From the NCBI GenBank assembly GCA_040222185.1, contig JAVKDP010000057.1:1-22569 (forward strand): a stretch of DNA of 22,569 nucleotides, given 5' to 3'. Source of the stretch: JAVKDP01 sp040222185 (GTDB lineage Bacteria; Bacteroidota; Rhodothermia; Balneolales; Balneolaceae). Numbering within the stretch: the first letter of the stretch is position 1; every line of letters starts with the position of its first letter. This document shows, one piece after another, positions 1 to 8,524 of this stretch. The position numbers and the translations under genes were made by a program. A model generated the notes under the pieces. It saw only the letters and a list, made by a program, of their open reading frames with translations. It was not told where the DNA came from and did no database searches.

Positions 1-1673
1 ATCCTGCCACCCATCCAGCTCGGTACTTTTGACTTTGACCCTTTGGCTCTTTTTACGAAAGCAGTCATTTCCTTTATTTGAACTAGCTCGAGATTCCTTC
101 CAGCAAACCAGAATTTATCACCAATTTTAAGGCTGCTAATAAATCGCTCTTCAATGGAACCTAGCGAACCGCCACTTAAATACTTCACTCTGAGCATAGC
201 ATCACTTGCTATGGTTCCAATACTCATTCTTTGTCTTCGCGCAATTTTCCTATCCAGGACTTTATAGAGTCCATCTCCATCAACTTCTACTTTTGAATAT
301 TCAGAATATTGAGTTAAGGATTTTCCGCCTGTAGTTATAAAGGTTAGTATCCATTCCCACTCTAGCTCAGTAAGAGTCTGATAAGCAAAAGTGTTTTTAA
401 CTTCTTCGAAAATTTGCTCCGGATAAAACCCATCTGAAACACCCAGGGTTACCAGGTATTGAATTAAAACATCAATTGGCTTTAAAATAGGTTGCCGACT
501 TTCCATTTCTGTTTCATCAACAGCAGTTTTAAGGGCTGCCGCTTCAATCAATTCCAGCGCATGGGTGGGCACAAAATGAATAGTACTAGTGGCTCCCGGT
601 TGGTGGCCACTTCTTCCTGCACGTTGAAGAAAACGGGCTACACCTTTTGGGCTTCCAATCTGGATCACAGTTTCAACAGGAGTAAAATCAACACCAAGAT
701 CCAGGCTGGATGTACATACAACAGCTTTCAGGATTCCTTCGTGAAGTGATGCTTCCACCCAATCTCTTACTTTTCTATCCAGTGAACCATGATGTAAAGC
801 CAACGTACCCGCAAGATCAGGTCTGGCATCGAGTATCCTTTGAAACCATAACTCTGATTGCCCGCGTGTGTTTGTAAAAATGAGAGTTGAGGTACTCCCA
901 TCTATTATGGGTAGAATTTTCGGAAGCAGGTTTAACCCAAGATGGCCATGCCAGGGGAAATTCTCAATTTCATCCGGTATCACAGATTGGATATTTATAT
1001 CCTTTTTTATATCAGCCCTGATAATGTTAGAACTGGTTGAACTATGATCGGACCCAAGAAGAACTTCCAGCGCTTCGTCTAGGTTGCCAATAGTAGCTGA
1101 AATTCCCCAAATAGAGAGGTTAGGTCGAATAGCTTTTAGCCTTGAAAGTCCCAACTCTGTTTGAGTTCCTCTCTTTGAACCCAGTAGTTCATGCCATTCA
1201 TCAACTATGATTGTGTCCAGTTTTCTAAAGTGTTTTTTATAGTCCTTTTGGGCAAGCAGAATGTGAATACTTTCAGGAGTGGTAATCAGTACTTCGGGCA
1301 TCCTGCGGTTTTGCTTTTGCTTAATGCTAGTAGAAACATCACCAGTTCTTCGACCGACTTTCCAGGGAATATTCATTTCATCCAGGGAGCTCTGAAGGGC
1401 AATCTCAATATCTTTAGCGAGTGCCCTGAGTGGAGTTATCCATATTACCTGTAGGCCATTATTTTCTTTCTGTTGATAGTTATCCGGGTTCTCGTTAATC
1501 CATTTTATAATATTTGGAATCCATAGGGCGAAGGTCTTACCACTTCCGGTAGGAGCATTGAGTAACCCGTTCTTACCTTCAAGAAATGCATCCCAGGCTT
1601 CTTTTTGAAAAGGAAAGATGTTCCATTTCTTTGAAGTGAACCAGTTTTCTACAGTTTTAAAACCCTTACTCAA
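1..1673 (-). CDS. Lhr-like DEXH box ATP-dependent helicase, ligase-associated type (C-terminus cut by window edge)
   Basis: This superfamily 2 helicase is read leftward and stays open for 557 codons to the window edge. Visible motifs are Walker A (APTGSGKT, residues 40-47), motif II DEWH in DEWHELLGSKRG, motif III SATIGN, a C-terminal helicase domain with a TSSLDLGVDF segment, and motif VI QRAGRSGH. The DEWHELLGSKRG block and the WMGGR at the edge fit the bacterial ligase-associated DNA damage response DEXH helicases (TIGR04121 type, about 800 aa), so roughly 250 residues should lie outside. The start must be TTG at 1671-1673, because a TAA lies three codons upstream in frame and no ATG precedes the Walker motif. 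The ATG at 1678-1680 is in another frame and hits TAA after four codons. Family members often sit beside an ATP-dependent ligase and nuclease. No such partner is visible here, but the downstream side is outside the window. The family role is DNA repair; the exact substrate is unknown. Confidence 0.88.
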   Translation of the reverse strand, partial: MSKGFKTVENWFTSKKWNIFPFQKEAWDAFLEGKNGLLNAPTGSGKTFALWIPNIIKWINENPDNYQQKENNGLQVIWITPLRALAKDIEIALQSSLDEMNIPWKVGRRTGDVSTSIKQKQNRRMPEVLITTPESIHILLAQKDYKKHFRKLDTIIVDEWHELLGSKRGTQTELGLSRLKAIRPNLSIWGISATIGNLDEALEVLLGSDHSSTSSNIIRADIKKDINIQSVIPDEIENFPWHGHLGLNLLPKILPIIDGSTSTLIFTNTRGQSELWFQRILDARPDLAGTLALHHGSLDRKVRDWVEASLHEGILKAVVCTSSLDLGVDFTPVETVIQIGSPKGVARFLQRAGRSGHQPGATSTIHFVPTHALELIEAAALKTAVDETEMESRQPILKPIDVLIQYLVTLGVSDGFYPEQIFEEVKNTFAYQTLTELEWEWILTFITTGGKSLTQYSEYSKVEVDGDGLYKVLDRKIARRQRMSIGTIASDAMLRVKYLSGGSLGSIEERFISSLKIGDKFWFAGRNLELVQIKEMTAFVKRAKGSKSKVPSWMGGR

Positions 1674-1726
1674 AGTCCATTACCTATTATTTATATAGAG
1701 TTTACAAAGCATATGGATGATTGAAG

Positions 1727-1741
1727 CATTGATATTCAATG
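1727..1741. repeat. Perfect inverted repeat in the helicase/acs divergent gap
   Basis: CATTGA-TAT-TCAATG is a perfect palindrome with 6-base arms and a 3-base centre. It lies between the divergent helicase and acetyl-CoA synthetase genes, about 100 bases before the acs ATG. The size suits a dimeric repressor or activator site, but no second copy or known motif supports that. Chance occurrence in AT-rich DNA is possible. Confidence 0.3.
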
Positions 1742-1838
1742 AGGAAAATTTAAATAAAGTCAGTACAATTCGGGCTTGATTCTACGTGTAAAAAACGTCA
1801 ACATAAGGTTGATCAATAACCTAACTGAATTTGAGAAA

Positions 1839-3737
1839 ATGTGGCTTAATATAAAATCGTTTAATGACTATCAGGAAACCTTTGATACAAGTGAAAAAGA
1901 TCGCCTGTCATTTTGGGAACATGAAGCAGGAACTTTTTATTGGAGAAAGAGATGGAATAAGGTTCAGTCAGGTGGTTTTGAGAAAGGAGATATAAAATGG
2001 TTTGAGGGTGGAAAGCTAAATATCACCGAGAACGCTCTTGATCGTCATCTTAATACCATAGGTAATAAAACAGCATTTATTTTTGAACCTAATCACCCTG
2101 ATTCGTTTAGGCGTACAATTACCTTTAAGCAGCTACATGAAGACGTTTGCCGGTTTAGTAATGTATTGGAAAGTAAGGGAGTCACAAAAGGCGATCGTGT
2201 TTGTATCTATATGGCCATGACCCCTGAACTTGTTATCGCAGCTCTTGCATGTGCGAGGATCGGAGCGGTTCACTCTATTGTTTTCGCAGGGTTTTCAGCT
2301 CAGTCATTAAGTGAAAGAATTAATGACTGTGAAGCAAAAATGTTGATCACGAATGATGGCCTTAGAAGAGGAGATAAACATGTCCCATTAAAAGACATTT
2401 CTGATGAAGCTTTAAAAACGAGCCCTTCAGTTAAAAGTGTTATTGTATGCCAACGAACCAACCGTGATATAGACTGGGTTGAAGGCCGTGATGAATGGTG
2501 GCATAACCTTATTCGAAATGCTTCAAAAAGTCACACTGCAGTTGAAATGGACGCTGAGGATCCACTATTTATTTTATATACATCAGGCTCTACGGGAAAG
2601 CCAAAAGGTGTGGTTCATACATGCGGTGGTTATATGGTATACACCAGCTATTCATTCCGAAATGTATTCCAGGTGGGAGCAGATGATGTCTACTGGTGTA
2701 CGGCTGATGCAGGCTGGATTACTGGACATAGCTATATTATTTACGGACCATTATTTACAGGAACAACAGGAATTATTTTTGAAGGAACTCCAACTTACCC
2801 GGATGCCGGAAGGTTCTGGGAAGTAGTTGAAAAGTATAAAGTGACTCATTTCTATACTGCTCCTACAGCTATTCGTGCATTGATGTCATTTGATTTAGAC
2901 TTTGTGAAGAAGTATGACCTGAGCTCGCTTAAAGTATTGGGTTCAGTAGGTGAACCTATAAACGAAGAAGCATGGCATTGGTATCACACGCATATAGGGA
3001 ATGGAAAATGCTCTATAGTAGATACCTGGTGGCAAACAGAAACAGGAGGGATTTTAATTTCGCCACTTGCTGGTATTACCCCAACAAAGCCCGGATTTGC
3101 TACATTACCCCTTCCGGGAGTTTTCCCTGTTCTAATGGATGAAAATGGTAATGAGATCCAGGGTAATGGGGTTGAGGGTAATCTTTGTATTAAACATCCA
3201 TGGCCGTCTATTACCCGAACGATTTACGGAGATCATGAGCGATACAAACAAACCTATCTTTCAGCTTACAAAGGTTATTACTTTACAGGAGATGGATGTA
3301 GAAGGGATGAGGATGGATATTATCGTATTACGGGACGTGTTGATGATGTATTGAATGTTTCCGGTCATAGATTAGGAACAGCCGAAATTGAAAATGCACT
3401 GGATGAACACAACAGGGTGGTCGAAACAGCTGTTGTTGGATATCCACATGATATAAAAGGGCAGGGTGTTTATGCCTTTATGATTTGTGATGGAGACATC
3501 AAGGATCCTGAAGCATTTAAAAAGGAACTATTGAATCTTGTAGTAAAGATTATTGGGCCGATTGCTAAACCGGATATGATTCAAATTGTACCGGGATTAC
3601 CAAAAACCAGGTCAGGAAAAATTATGCGTAGAATACTTCGCAAAGTTGCTGCAAATGACCTGGAAAATGTAGGAGATACCTCAACATTGCTTGATCCGAG
3701 TGTAGTCGAAGCAATCGTGAAGGGGAAGCCGATTTAA
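1839..3737 (+). CDS. acs: Acetyl-CoA synthetase (AMP-forming)
   Basis: This cytoplasmic enzyme joins acetate, ATP and CoA to make acetyl-CoA through acetyl-AMP. From the ATG at 1839 it has 632 residues, close to the usual 630-660. Motifs are the adenylate-forming P-loop YTSGSTGKPKG (247-257), DTWWQTETGG (395-404) with the Trp that limits the pocket to acetate in characterised enzymes, the YFTGDGCRRDEDGYYRITGR hinge region (481-500), and the C-terminal PKTRSGKIMRR with Lys594, the lysine acetylated in regulated Acs enzymes. A TTG 63 bases upstream is in frame, but the ATG gives the usual family N-terminus (IKSFNDYQE, then FWE, then WKVQ-like), so I prefer it. The 3-prime end overlaps the convergent neighbour by four bases. 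The gene stands alone after a 165-base divergent gap containing a palindrome. It could be mistaken for propionyl-CoA synthetase, but the WWQTETGG block and full-length similarity favour Acs. Confidence 0.95.
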   Translation: MWLNIKSFNDYQETFDTSEKDRLSFWEHEAGTFYWRKRWNKVQSGGFEKGDIKWFEGGKLNITENALDRHLNTIGNKTAFIFEPNHPDSFRRTITFKQLHEDVCRFSNVLESKGVTKGDRVCIYMAMTPELVIAALACARIGAVHSIVFAGFSAQSLSERINDCEAKMLITNDGLRRGDKHVPLKDISDEALKTSPSVKSVIVCQRTNRDIDWVEGRDEWWHNLIRNASKSHTAVEMDAEDPLFILYTSGSTGKPKGVVHTCGGYMVYTSYSFRNVFQVGADDVYWCTADAGWITGHSYIIYGPLFTGTTGIIFEGTPTYPDAGRFWEVVEKYKVTHFYTAPTAIRALMSFDLDFVKKYDLSSLKVLGSVGEPINEEAWHWYHTHIGNGKCSIVDTWWQTETGGILISPLAGITPTKPGFATLPLPGVFPVLMDENGNEIQGNGVEGNLCIKHPWPSITRTIYGDHERYKQTYLSAYKGYYFTGDGCRRDEDGYYRITGRVDDVLNVSGHRLGTAEIENALDEHNRVVETAVVGYPHDIKGQGVYAFMICDGDIKDPEAFKKELLNLVVKIIGPIAKPDMIQIVPGLPKTRSGKIMRRILRKVAANDLENVGDTSTLLDPSVVEAIVKGKPI

Positions 3738-4099
3738 AAACTCAACAAATATCCAATCGGTAGAAAAAGCAGGCTGATAATTAATATAATAAGTCGAAAT
3801 CGGGTTTTTATGACTGTTTTGGAAAAGAAAAGCCCAAAAGTATAGGGATGTTCAATAAGCCAATTGTAATAATGATCTCTATGCGCTGACCCCAGTGCCA
3901 GGGTTACATGCCCATGTATGATAGTAATCATAAAAGGAAGGGAAAATAAAAGAGCTCCCAGGTACCTGAATGCCTCCTGCATTCCTACAAGACGTGCAGC
4001 ATAGTAGTAAGGCCATGCAAACAGTACAATCAAAGGAACACTTAGTATCCAGTTGATAATATTAATCCTTAAATAATTGGATTGAGAAAGTTCTGACAT
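3734..4099 (-). CDS. Small integral membrane protein of unknown function, downstream of ald
   Basis: I do not recognise a named family. The 121-residue protein has three probable membrane segments (about 14-34, 44-64 and 101-120) and no signal peptide. Four histidines cluster at 62-76 in the pattern HGH, then HRDHYY, at the end of the second membrane segment. This could bind a metal or haem, but that is inference. Its ATG follows the alanine dehydrogenase stop by three bases, so the two are almost certainly cotranscribed. Its TAA shares the same TTAA tetranucleotide as the acs stop on the other strand, so no terminator separates the convergent genes. Function is open; a role linked to alanine or NADH metabolism is only suggested by position. 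Confidence 0.75.
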   Translation of the reverse strand: MSELSQSNYLRINIINWILSVPLIVLFAWPYYYAARLVGMQEAFRYLGALLFSLPFMITIIHGHVTLALGSAHRDHYYNWLIEHPYTFGLFFSKTVIKTRFRLIILIISLLFLPIGYLLSF

Positions 4100-4102
4100 T
4101 AT

Positions 4103-5317
4103 CTAAATCTGAGAAGCGATCAACATTTCAATTTCCCGGTAAGGGATTCCAAACATATCACCCAGAGATTTTTTAGTAATATGCTTTTTGTATGAATAAG
4201 TACCGTTGCGCAAAGCCAAATTATCCCATAAACATTCTTTTATACCGCCCGCATCACCAATAGCCAGTACATAAGGTACTAAAACGTTATTGAGTGCGTA
4301 GGTGGCTGTTCTGGCAACATTAGCAGGGATGTTTGGCACGCAGTAGTGTGTAACGTCATGCACCTTAAAAATCGGATTGGAATGAGAAGTTGGTCTGCTT
4401 GTAGCAACACATCCTCCCTGATCAATTACAGTATCCACAATAACTCCACCAGGTTTCATACTGGCAACCATTTCTTCAGTTACCCAACACGGAGAACGAT
4501 CGCCCTCTGCAACTGCTGCTCCAATAATTACATCTGCGAATTTCAGAGCATTGCTTAAATACTGCTGATTGGCCACTGCTGTAATAATCCTGCGATCCAG
4601 TGCATTTTCCAGCCTTCTGAGAGCAGTAAGATCATTATCCATTACAAATACCTGAGCACCGTAACCTAAAGCTGTTCTGGCTGCGTATTCTCCAGTAATA
4701 CCAGCTCCAAGAATAACAACTGTTGCCGGTGGAACGCCAGAAATTCCTCCTAACATTATACCTTGGCCTCCACTACGACTTTCCATATAGTGAGCTGCAA
4801 TTTGAACAGCAATAGATCCTGTAATCTCATGCATCATCCGAACGATCGGAAACTCTTTATCTGCTCCTCTAATAAATTCATAACCAATCCCTGTTATTGA
4901 TTTCTGAGCGAGTTCTTCAAAGTACATCTTTGTCTGGCTTCCAAAATGCAGCGCAGAAATGATTGCTTGATCCGGTTCAAGTAAGTCAAATTCTTCTGAT
5001 GAAAGTGGAGCAACCTTCAGAATAAGTTCTGACTTTTTAAAAACATCTTCCGGGCTCAATGCTATTTCAGCTCCTGCTTCAGCATAATCACGATCTGTAA
5101 ACTTTGCTTCTTCTCCTGCACCTTTTTCGATGAAAACCTCATGGCCATTTGCCTTTAGAATAGTGACACCACCTGGTGTAAGTGAAACTCTCTTTTCATC
5201 TACCGACTTCTCTTTAGGAACTCCAATTTTTAGAGAAACCTCACTTTTTGAACGGATAAGGTGTTTCTCCAGCGTTTTTAAGCCTAGTTGCTCGGTATCA
5301 AGAGGATGAATGTCCAT
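4103..5317 (-). CDS. ald: Alanine dehydrogenase (AlaDH/PNT family)
   Basis: The enzyme interconverts L-alanine and pyruvate plus ammonia with NAD(H) in the cytoplasm. It has 404 residues, including about 28 extra at the N-terminus compared with the roughly 370-residue Bacillus or mycobacterial enzymes. That extension is common in Bacteroidota as I know the family. Conserved points are EKRVSLTP with Arg43 (pyruvate binding), Lys101 in LKVAPL, His124 in ALHF, the Rossmann glycine motif GAGITG (204-209) with acidic residues in VMDND about 20 residues later, and VIDQGG with Asp299. PNT alpha subunits share this fold, but the single compact chain and catalytic His/Asp favour alanine dehydrogenase. 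It is followed after three bases by a small membrane protein and preceded by ligA on the same strand with a 48-base gap. Confidence 0.93.
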   Translation of the reverse strand: MDIHPLDTEQLGLKTLEKHLIRSKSEVSLKIGVPKEKSVDEKRVSLTPGGVTILKANGHEVFIEKGAGEEAKFTDRDYAEAGAEIALSPEDVFKKSELILKVAPLSSEEFDLLEPDQAIISALHFGSQTKMYFEELAQKSITGIGYEFIRGADKEFPIVRMMHEITGSIAVQIAAHYMESRSGGQGIMLGGISGVPPATVVILGAGITGEYAARTALGYGAQVFVMDNDLTALRRLENALDRRIITAVANQQYLSNALKFADVIIGAAVAEGDRSPCWVTEEMVASMKPGGVIVDTVIDQGGCVATSRPTSHSNPIFKVHDVTHYCVPNIPANVARTATYALNNVLVPYVLAIGDAGGIKECLWDNLALRNGTYSYKKHITKKSLGDMFGIPYREIEMLIASQI

Positions 5318-5365
5318 AGGTAGAAGAACTTATTTTGAAGGCAAAGTAGTGAATTCAATACTCAT

Positions 5366-7363
5366 TTAAGAATCGATCAATGAAAGGAACATATCTTCAT
5401 CGAGTATTTCAATGCCAAGGTCTTGAGCTTTGGTAAGCTTACTGCCAGCTGATTCACCTGCCAGTACATAGGTCGTTTTTTTACTTACCGAAGAAGATGT
5501 TTTTCCTCCATGTTTCTCAACCAATTCAGAAGCTTGCTTTCTGGAAAGAGTTGGGAGGGTTCCGGTTATGACAACTATTTTTCCTTCCAATGAGTCAGAA
5601 GCTAATTCTTCTTCAACAATTTCGAAGGTCAGGCCATAAGAAACCAATCGGTCTATGATCTCGACATAAATCTCATTCGAAAAGAACTCTCTTACTGATT
5701 GGGCAATCCGGGGACCTATAGCGTCAACTTCAAGTAACTCTTCTTCCGTAGCTAATCTAAGCTTCTCCAGAGTTTTAAAGGCCTTTGCCAAATCTTTAGC
5801 CACTGTTTTGCCTACAAAGCGAATACCCAAAGCATATAAGGTTCTTTCGAACGGCTGGGATTTACTTTTTTCAATTCCATCAATCAGGTTTTGCGCACTT
5901 TTATCGGCCATTCGTTCAAGAGGAGAGATTTGATCAACTGTAAGTTCATATAAATCTGCATAAGTATTTATCAACCCTTCACTCACAAGTTGATCAACTA
6001 CTGACTCACCCAGCCCTTCAATATCTAAAGCATCTCTGGAGGCAAAATGTTCAATTTTTATTCTTACCTGGGGTGGACAGGTTGGGTTTACACATCTCCA
6101 GGCAACTTCTCCTTCATATTTTATCAGTCTTGTTGAACAAGCAGGACATTCTTTTGGGAAAATAAACTCGGAAGCCCGCCCTTTACGATCAGTATCTACA
6201 ACACTTACAACCTGAGGAATAATTTCACCTGCCTTTTCTACCATTACTGTATCGCCAATGCGAATATCTTTACGATGAATCTCTTCTTCGTTGTGTAATG
6301 AAGCTCTTTTTACTGTAGTACCAGCTAATAAAACAGGTTCGAGTTCAGCTACTGGGGTAATGGTTCCTAATCTCCCAACCTGAAGGGTAATATCATTGAC
6401 TACGCTAGAAGCTTGCTCTGCTTCAAATTTATAAGCAATGGCCCAACGCGGGAACTTTGAAGTATTACCCAGCTGATCTCTCAGGTTGGCCTGGTTAATC
6501 TTTATTACCACTCCATCAGTTTCATAGGGTAGAGTGTGCCTTAGTTTGTCGAATTCCTGGATGGTTTTATGAACTTGTTCGATAGATTCGCAAACTCTTG
6601 CATGCTCATTCCCGGGTAGTCCATATTCGTAAATCAGTTCTGACTTCTGGGATTGTGTGATAGAACTGTCTTCATTCTCGAACAATAGATCGAAAGCAAA
6701 GAATCGTATCGGGCGTTGGGCTACCGCCTTGGGATCTTGCATTTTCAGTGAACCAGCAGTAGAATTTCTTGGGTTTGCAAATACAGCAAGTCCTTCTTCT
6801 TCTCGCCGCTGATTCATCCGCGCAAAGGCTTCTCTCTCCATAAAGGCTTCTCCACGTACTTCAACTACACCAGGTGGATTTCCTTTTAGCGAAAGAGGAA
6901 TGTCCTGCACGGTTTTTAAATTCCTGGTGATATTATCACCCTGCTGACCATTACCTCTTGTGGCACCAAGGGCCAATGCTCCATTTTCATAGCGAAGCCG
7001 AATCGAGGCACCATCGAATTTCAGTTCTACAAAGTAATTGTAATCAGCGTGTTCCAGTATTTTTTGAATACGCCCATCAAAATCATTTAGTTCCTGCTCA
7101 TTATAAGTGTTATCAAGGCTTAGGAGCGGAACCGGGTGTTGTACAGTCTCAAACTCAGAAGAAGCTTCACCACCCACGCGTTGAGTAGGGGAATCAGGTG
7201 AAGACAAATCAAACTCAGTTTCAAGAGCTTCAAGCTCTTTTAACTTTTCATCAAAATCTTTGTCACTTAGAAAGGGTTGAGCATCCTGATAATATGCTTC
7301 ATTTGCTTTAGCAAGTGTATTTCTAAGTTCACTTACTTTCTTCTGCGCCTGTTCTCTAGTCAT
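5366..7363 (-). CDS. ligA: NAD-dependent DNA ligase
   Basis: This is the essential replicative ligase that seals nicks using NAD. The 665 residues match the normal length. Domain order is complete: Ia helical domain (1-70, with the AYYQDAQPFLSD segment), adenylation domain with nucleophile Lys115 in LKFDG, GVVIKI (284-289), OB fold around 320-400, four-cysteine zinc finger (Cys406, Cys409, Cys424, Cys429), helix-hairpin-helix region (about 440-580), and BRCT domain (about 590-665, with VVITGTLPTLSR). No key residue is missing. It lies 21 bases downstream of the RodZ-like gene and 48 bases upstream of ald on the same strand, so the three may share a transcript. Confidence 0.97.
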   Translation of the reverse strand: MTREQAQKKVSELRNTLAKANEAYYQDAQPFLSDKDFDEKLKELEALETEFDLSSPDSPTQRVGGEASSEFETVQHPVPLLSLDNTYNEQELNDFDGRIQKILEHADYNYFVELKFDGASIRLRYENGALALGATRGNGQQGDNITRNLKTVQDIPLSLKGNPPGVVEVRGEAFMEREAFARMNQRREEEGLAVFANPRNSTAGSLKMQDPKAVAQRPIRFFAFDLLFENEDSSITQSQKSELIYEYGLPGNEHARVCESIEQVHKTIQEFDKLRHTLPYETDGVVIKINQANLRDQLGNTSKFPRWAIAYKFEAEQASSVVNDITLQVGRLGTITPVAELEPVLLAGTTVKRASLHNEEEIHRKDIRIGDTVMVEKAGEIIPQVVSVVDTDRKGRASEFIFPKECPACSTRLIKYEGEVAWRCVNPTCPPQVRIKIEHFASRDALDIEGLGESVVDQLVSEGLINTYADLYELTVDQISPLERMADKSAQNLIDGIEKSKSQPFERTLYALGIRFVGKTVAKDLAKAFKTLEKLRLATEEELLEVDAIGPRIAQSVREFFSNEIYVEIIDRLVSYGLTFEIVEEELASDSLEGKIVVITGTLPTLSRKQASELVEKHGGKTSSSVSKKTTYVLAGESAGSKLTKAQDLGIEILDEDMFLSLIDS

Positions 7364-7384
7364 CGATAGAACTTAAAAAGTAGG

Positions 7385-8431
7385 TTAATTTGATCTCCAG
7401 TATCCTATACTATCTGGTGCACCAACTATATAAGGGAATTCCTGTGGAGGAGCTTGTTGGTAGGTCGGGTTTTCAAAAATAGAACGAGTCAACATAACCG
7501 AATTTAAGTCAGGGTTAAAATAATTCTGTCGTGCATTCTCAATAACATGACCATTGTACATTAAAAGCATTCTCGAATACTGTCCCCGTACCAGTACAGT
7601 ATCTTTAAAATCAAAATAATAAGCCTGGCCTTCTTCAATCCAGAAGGGGTTAGTTTGGCGGGTCAAATCGTTGGTTACACGCACCGGGTCAAGTATGCCA
7701 TAGGCTGCGTATATTGCAATAGTTAATGTATCTCCCTGGCTAAGAATAATTTGGTTGGTTTGAACAGGAGGATCTGTTACAGTCTCGGCTGGAGTAGGTG
7801 TTACTGTTTGCTGGTCAGAAAGATCAACTTCAGGTATTTCGGTATTATTATCAGGAGGAGTAGAAATCGTACTTTCTTGTTGAGTTATGCTTTGAGCTGG
7901 TTCAGACCCAAAAAAGCTCATAATAGATGATCTGAAATAAATTCCGAGGCTAACTAAACCAAGTACTACAAAAATAATTACGAGGATAACCCAGACTTTC
8001 GAATTTGATTCCTCAGAGTTGAATTGTTTACCAAGATCAGCCCAATTCACGTTTTCGATAGTGGGAGGTTTCTTTTGTTCAGCAACTTCGATATCCGGTG
8101 CAGATACATCATCCAGGGAGAAAGGCTTTTTTTCTTCAGTTTGAGTGCTTTCTACTTCTGTGTCATTTGCCTTGATAAGATCAGATTCATAAATCCCTGC
8201 TTCATTAGAATCCAGGGCAGCTACAATATCTGCATCTTTTATTTTAAGAGCTTTTGCATAGCTCCTGACGAAACTCCTTGTGTACGCTTTGTTACTTGAT
8301 GGGTCATCAAAAATAGAATTATTCTCGATACTCTTTAGAGTGGTAATTGGAATCTTAATGGAGTTTTGAACTTCTTCCAGGGAAAGTCCAAGTCCTTTTC
8401 TGATAGTTGATAAATCGTTACCAAGTGACAT
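7385..8431 (-). CDS. Helix-turn-helix/RodZ-like single-pass membrane protein
   Basis: The protein has the RodZ architecture. A cytoplasmic HTH_25-type domain (about 1-75, starting GNDLSTIRKGLGLSLEEVQ and including YTRSFVRSYAKAL) is followed by an acidic linker (76-140), one transmembrane helix (about 146-166), a Thr/Pro/Gln-rich periplasmic linker (176-225) and a C-terminal beta-rich domain (226-348) resembling the DUF4115 domain. RodZ links MreB to the cell-wall elongation machinery. The N-terminal half is convincing. The C-terminal half is divergent and ends with an extra Pro-rich tail, so I give no symbol. It is first in the leftward run before ligA and ald and faces comF across a 93-base divergent gap. 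Confidence 0.8.
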   Translation of the reverse strand: MSLGNDLSTIRKGLGLSLEEVQNSIKIPITTLKSIENNSIFDDPSSNKAYTRSFVRSYAKALKIKDADIVAALDSNEAGIYESDLIKANDTEVESTQTEEKKPFSLDDVSAPDIEVAEQKKPPTIENVNWADLGKQFNSEESNSKVWVILVIIFVVLGLVSLGIYFRSSIMSFFGSEPAQSITQQESTISTPPDNNTEIPEVDLSDQQTVTPTPAETVTDPPVQTNQIILSQGDTLTIAIYAAYGILDPVRVTNDLTRQTNPFWIEEGQAYYFDFKDTVLVRGQYSRMLLMYNGHVIENARQNYFNPDLNSVMLTRSIFENPTYQQAPPQEFPYIVGAPDSIGYWRSN

Positions 8432-8459
8432 AGCTAAAAAATTTAATTATAGCTTGGGA

Positions 8460-8489
8460 TTTTGGATGCAAACTAAGTAATTAATGTTG
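8460..8489 (+). promoter_or_regulatory. Candidate Bacteroidota-type promoter for comF
   Basis: TTTTG (8460-8464), a 17-base spacer and TAATGTTG (8482-8489) resemble the -33 TTTG and -7 TA-N2-TTTG elements of Bacteroidota, with one mismatch in the -7 element. It lies 35 bases before the comF ATG. The match is by eye only. Confidence 0.35.
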
Positions 8490-8498
8490 ATCGCAAAA
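8469..8498 (-). promoter_or_regulatory. Candidate Bacteroidota-type promoter for the RodZ-like gene
   Basis: On the minus strand, TTTTG (8498-8494), a 17-base spacer and TTAGTTTG (8476-8469) resemble the -33 and -7 elements, again with one mismatch. It lies 37 bases before the ATG of the RodZ-like gene and overlaps the opposing comF candidate. Confidence 0.35.
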
Positions 8499-8524
8499 GC
8501 AAGCATTTCAAAATTTAAATAGTC

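Noticed and set aside
1776..1838. TTG start adding 21 residues to acetyl-CoA synthetase
   Set aside because: The ATG at 1839 gives the family-typical start. The added stretch has no family resemblance and contains a small inverted repeat (1806-1822).
4346..4558. Plus-strand ORF inside ald, and similar ORFs at 492-749, 1191-1454, 6958-7188, 8024-8299 and 16186-17283
   Set aside because: They lie wholly opposite clear conserved genes and have no recognisable motif; they are shadows of the opposite frame.
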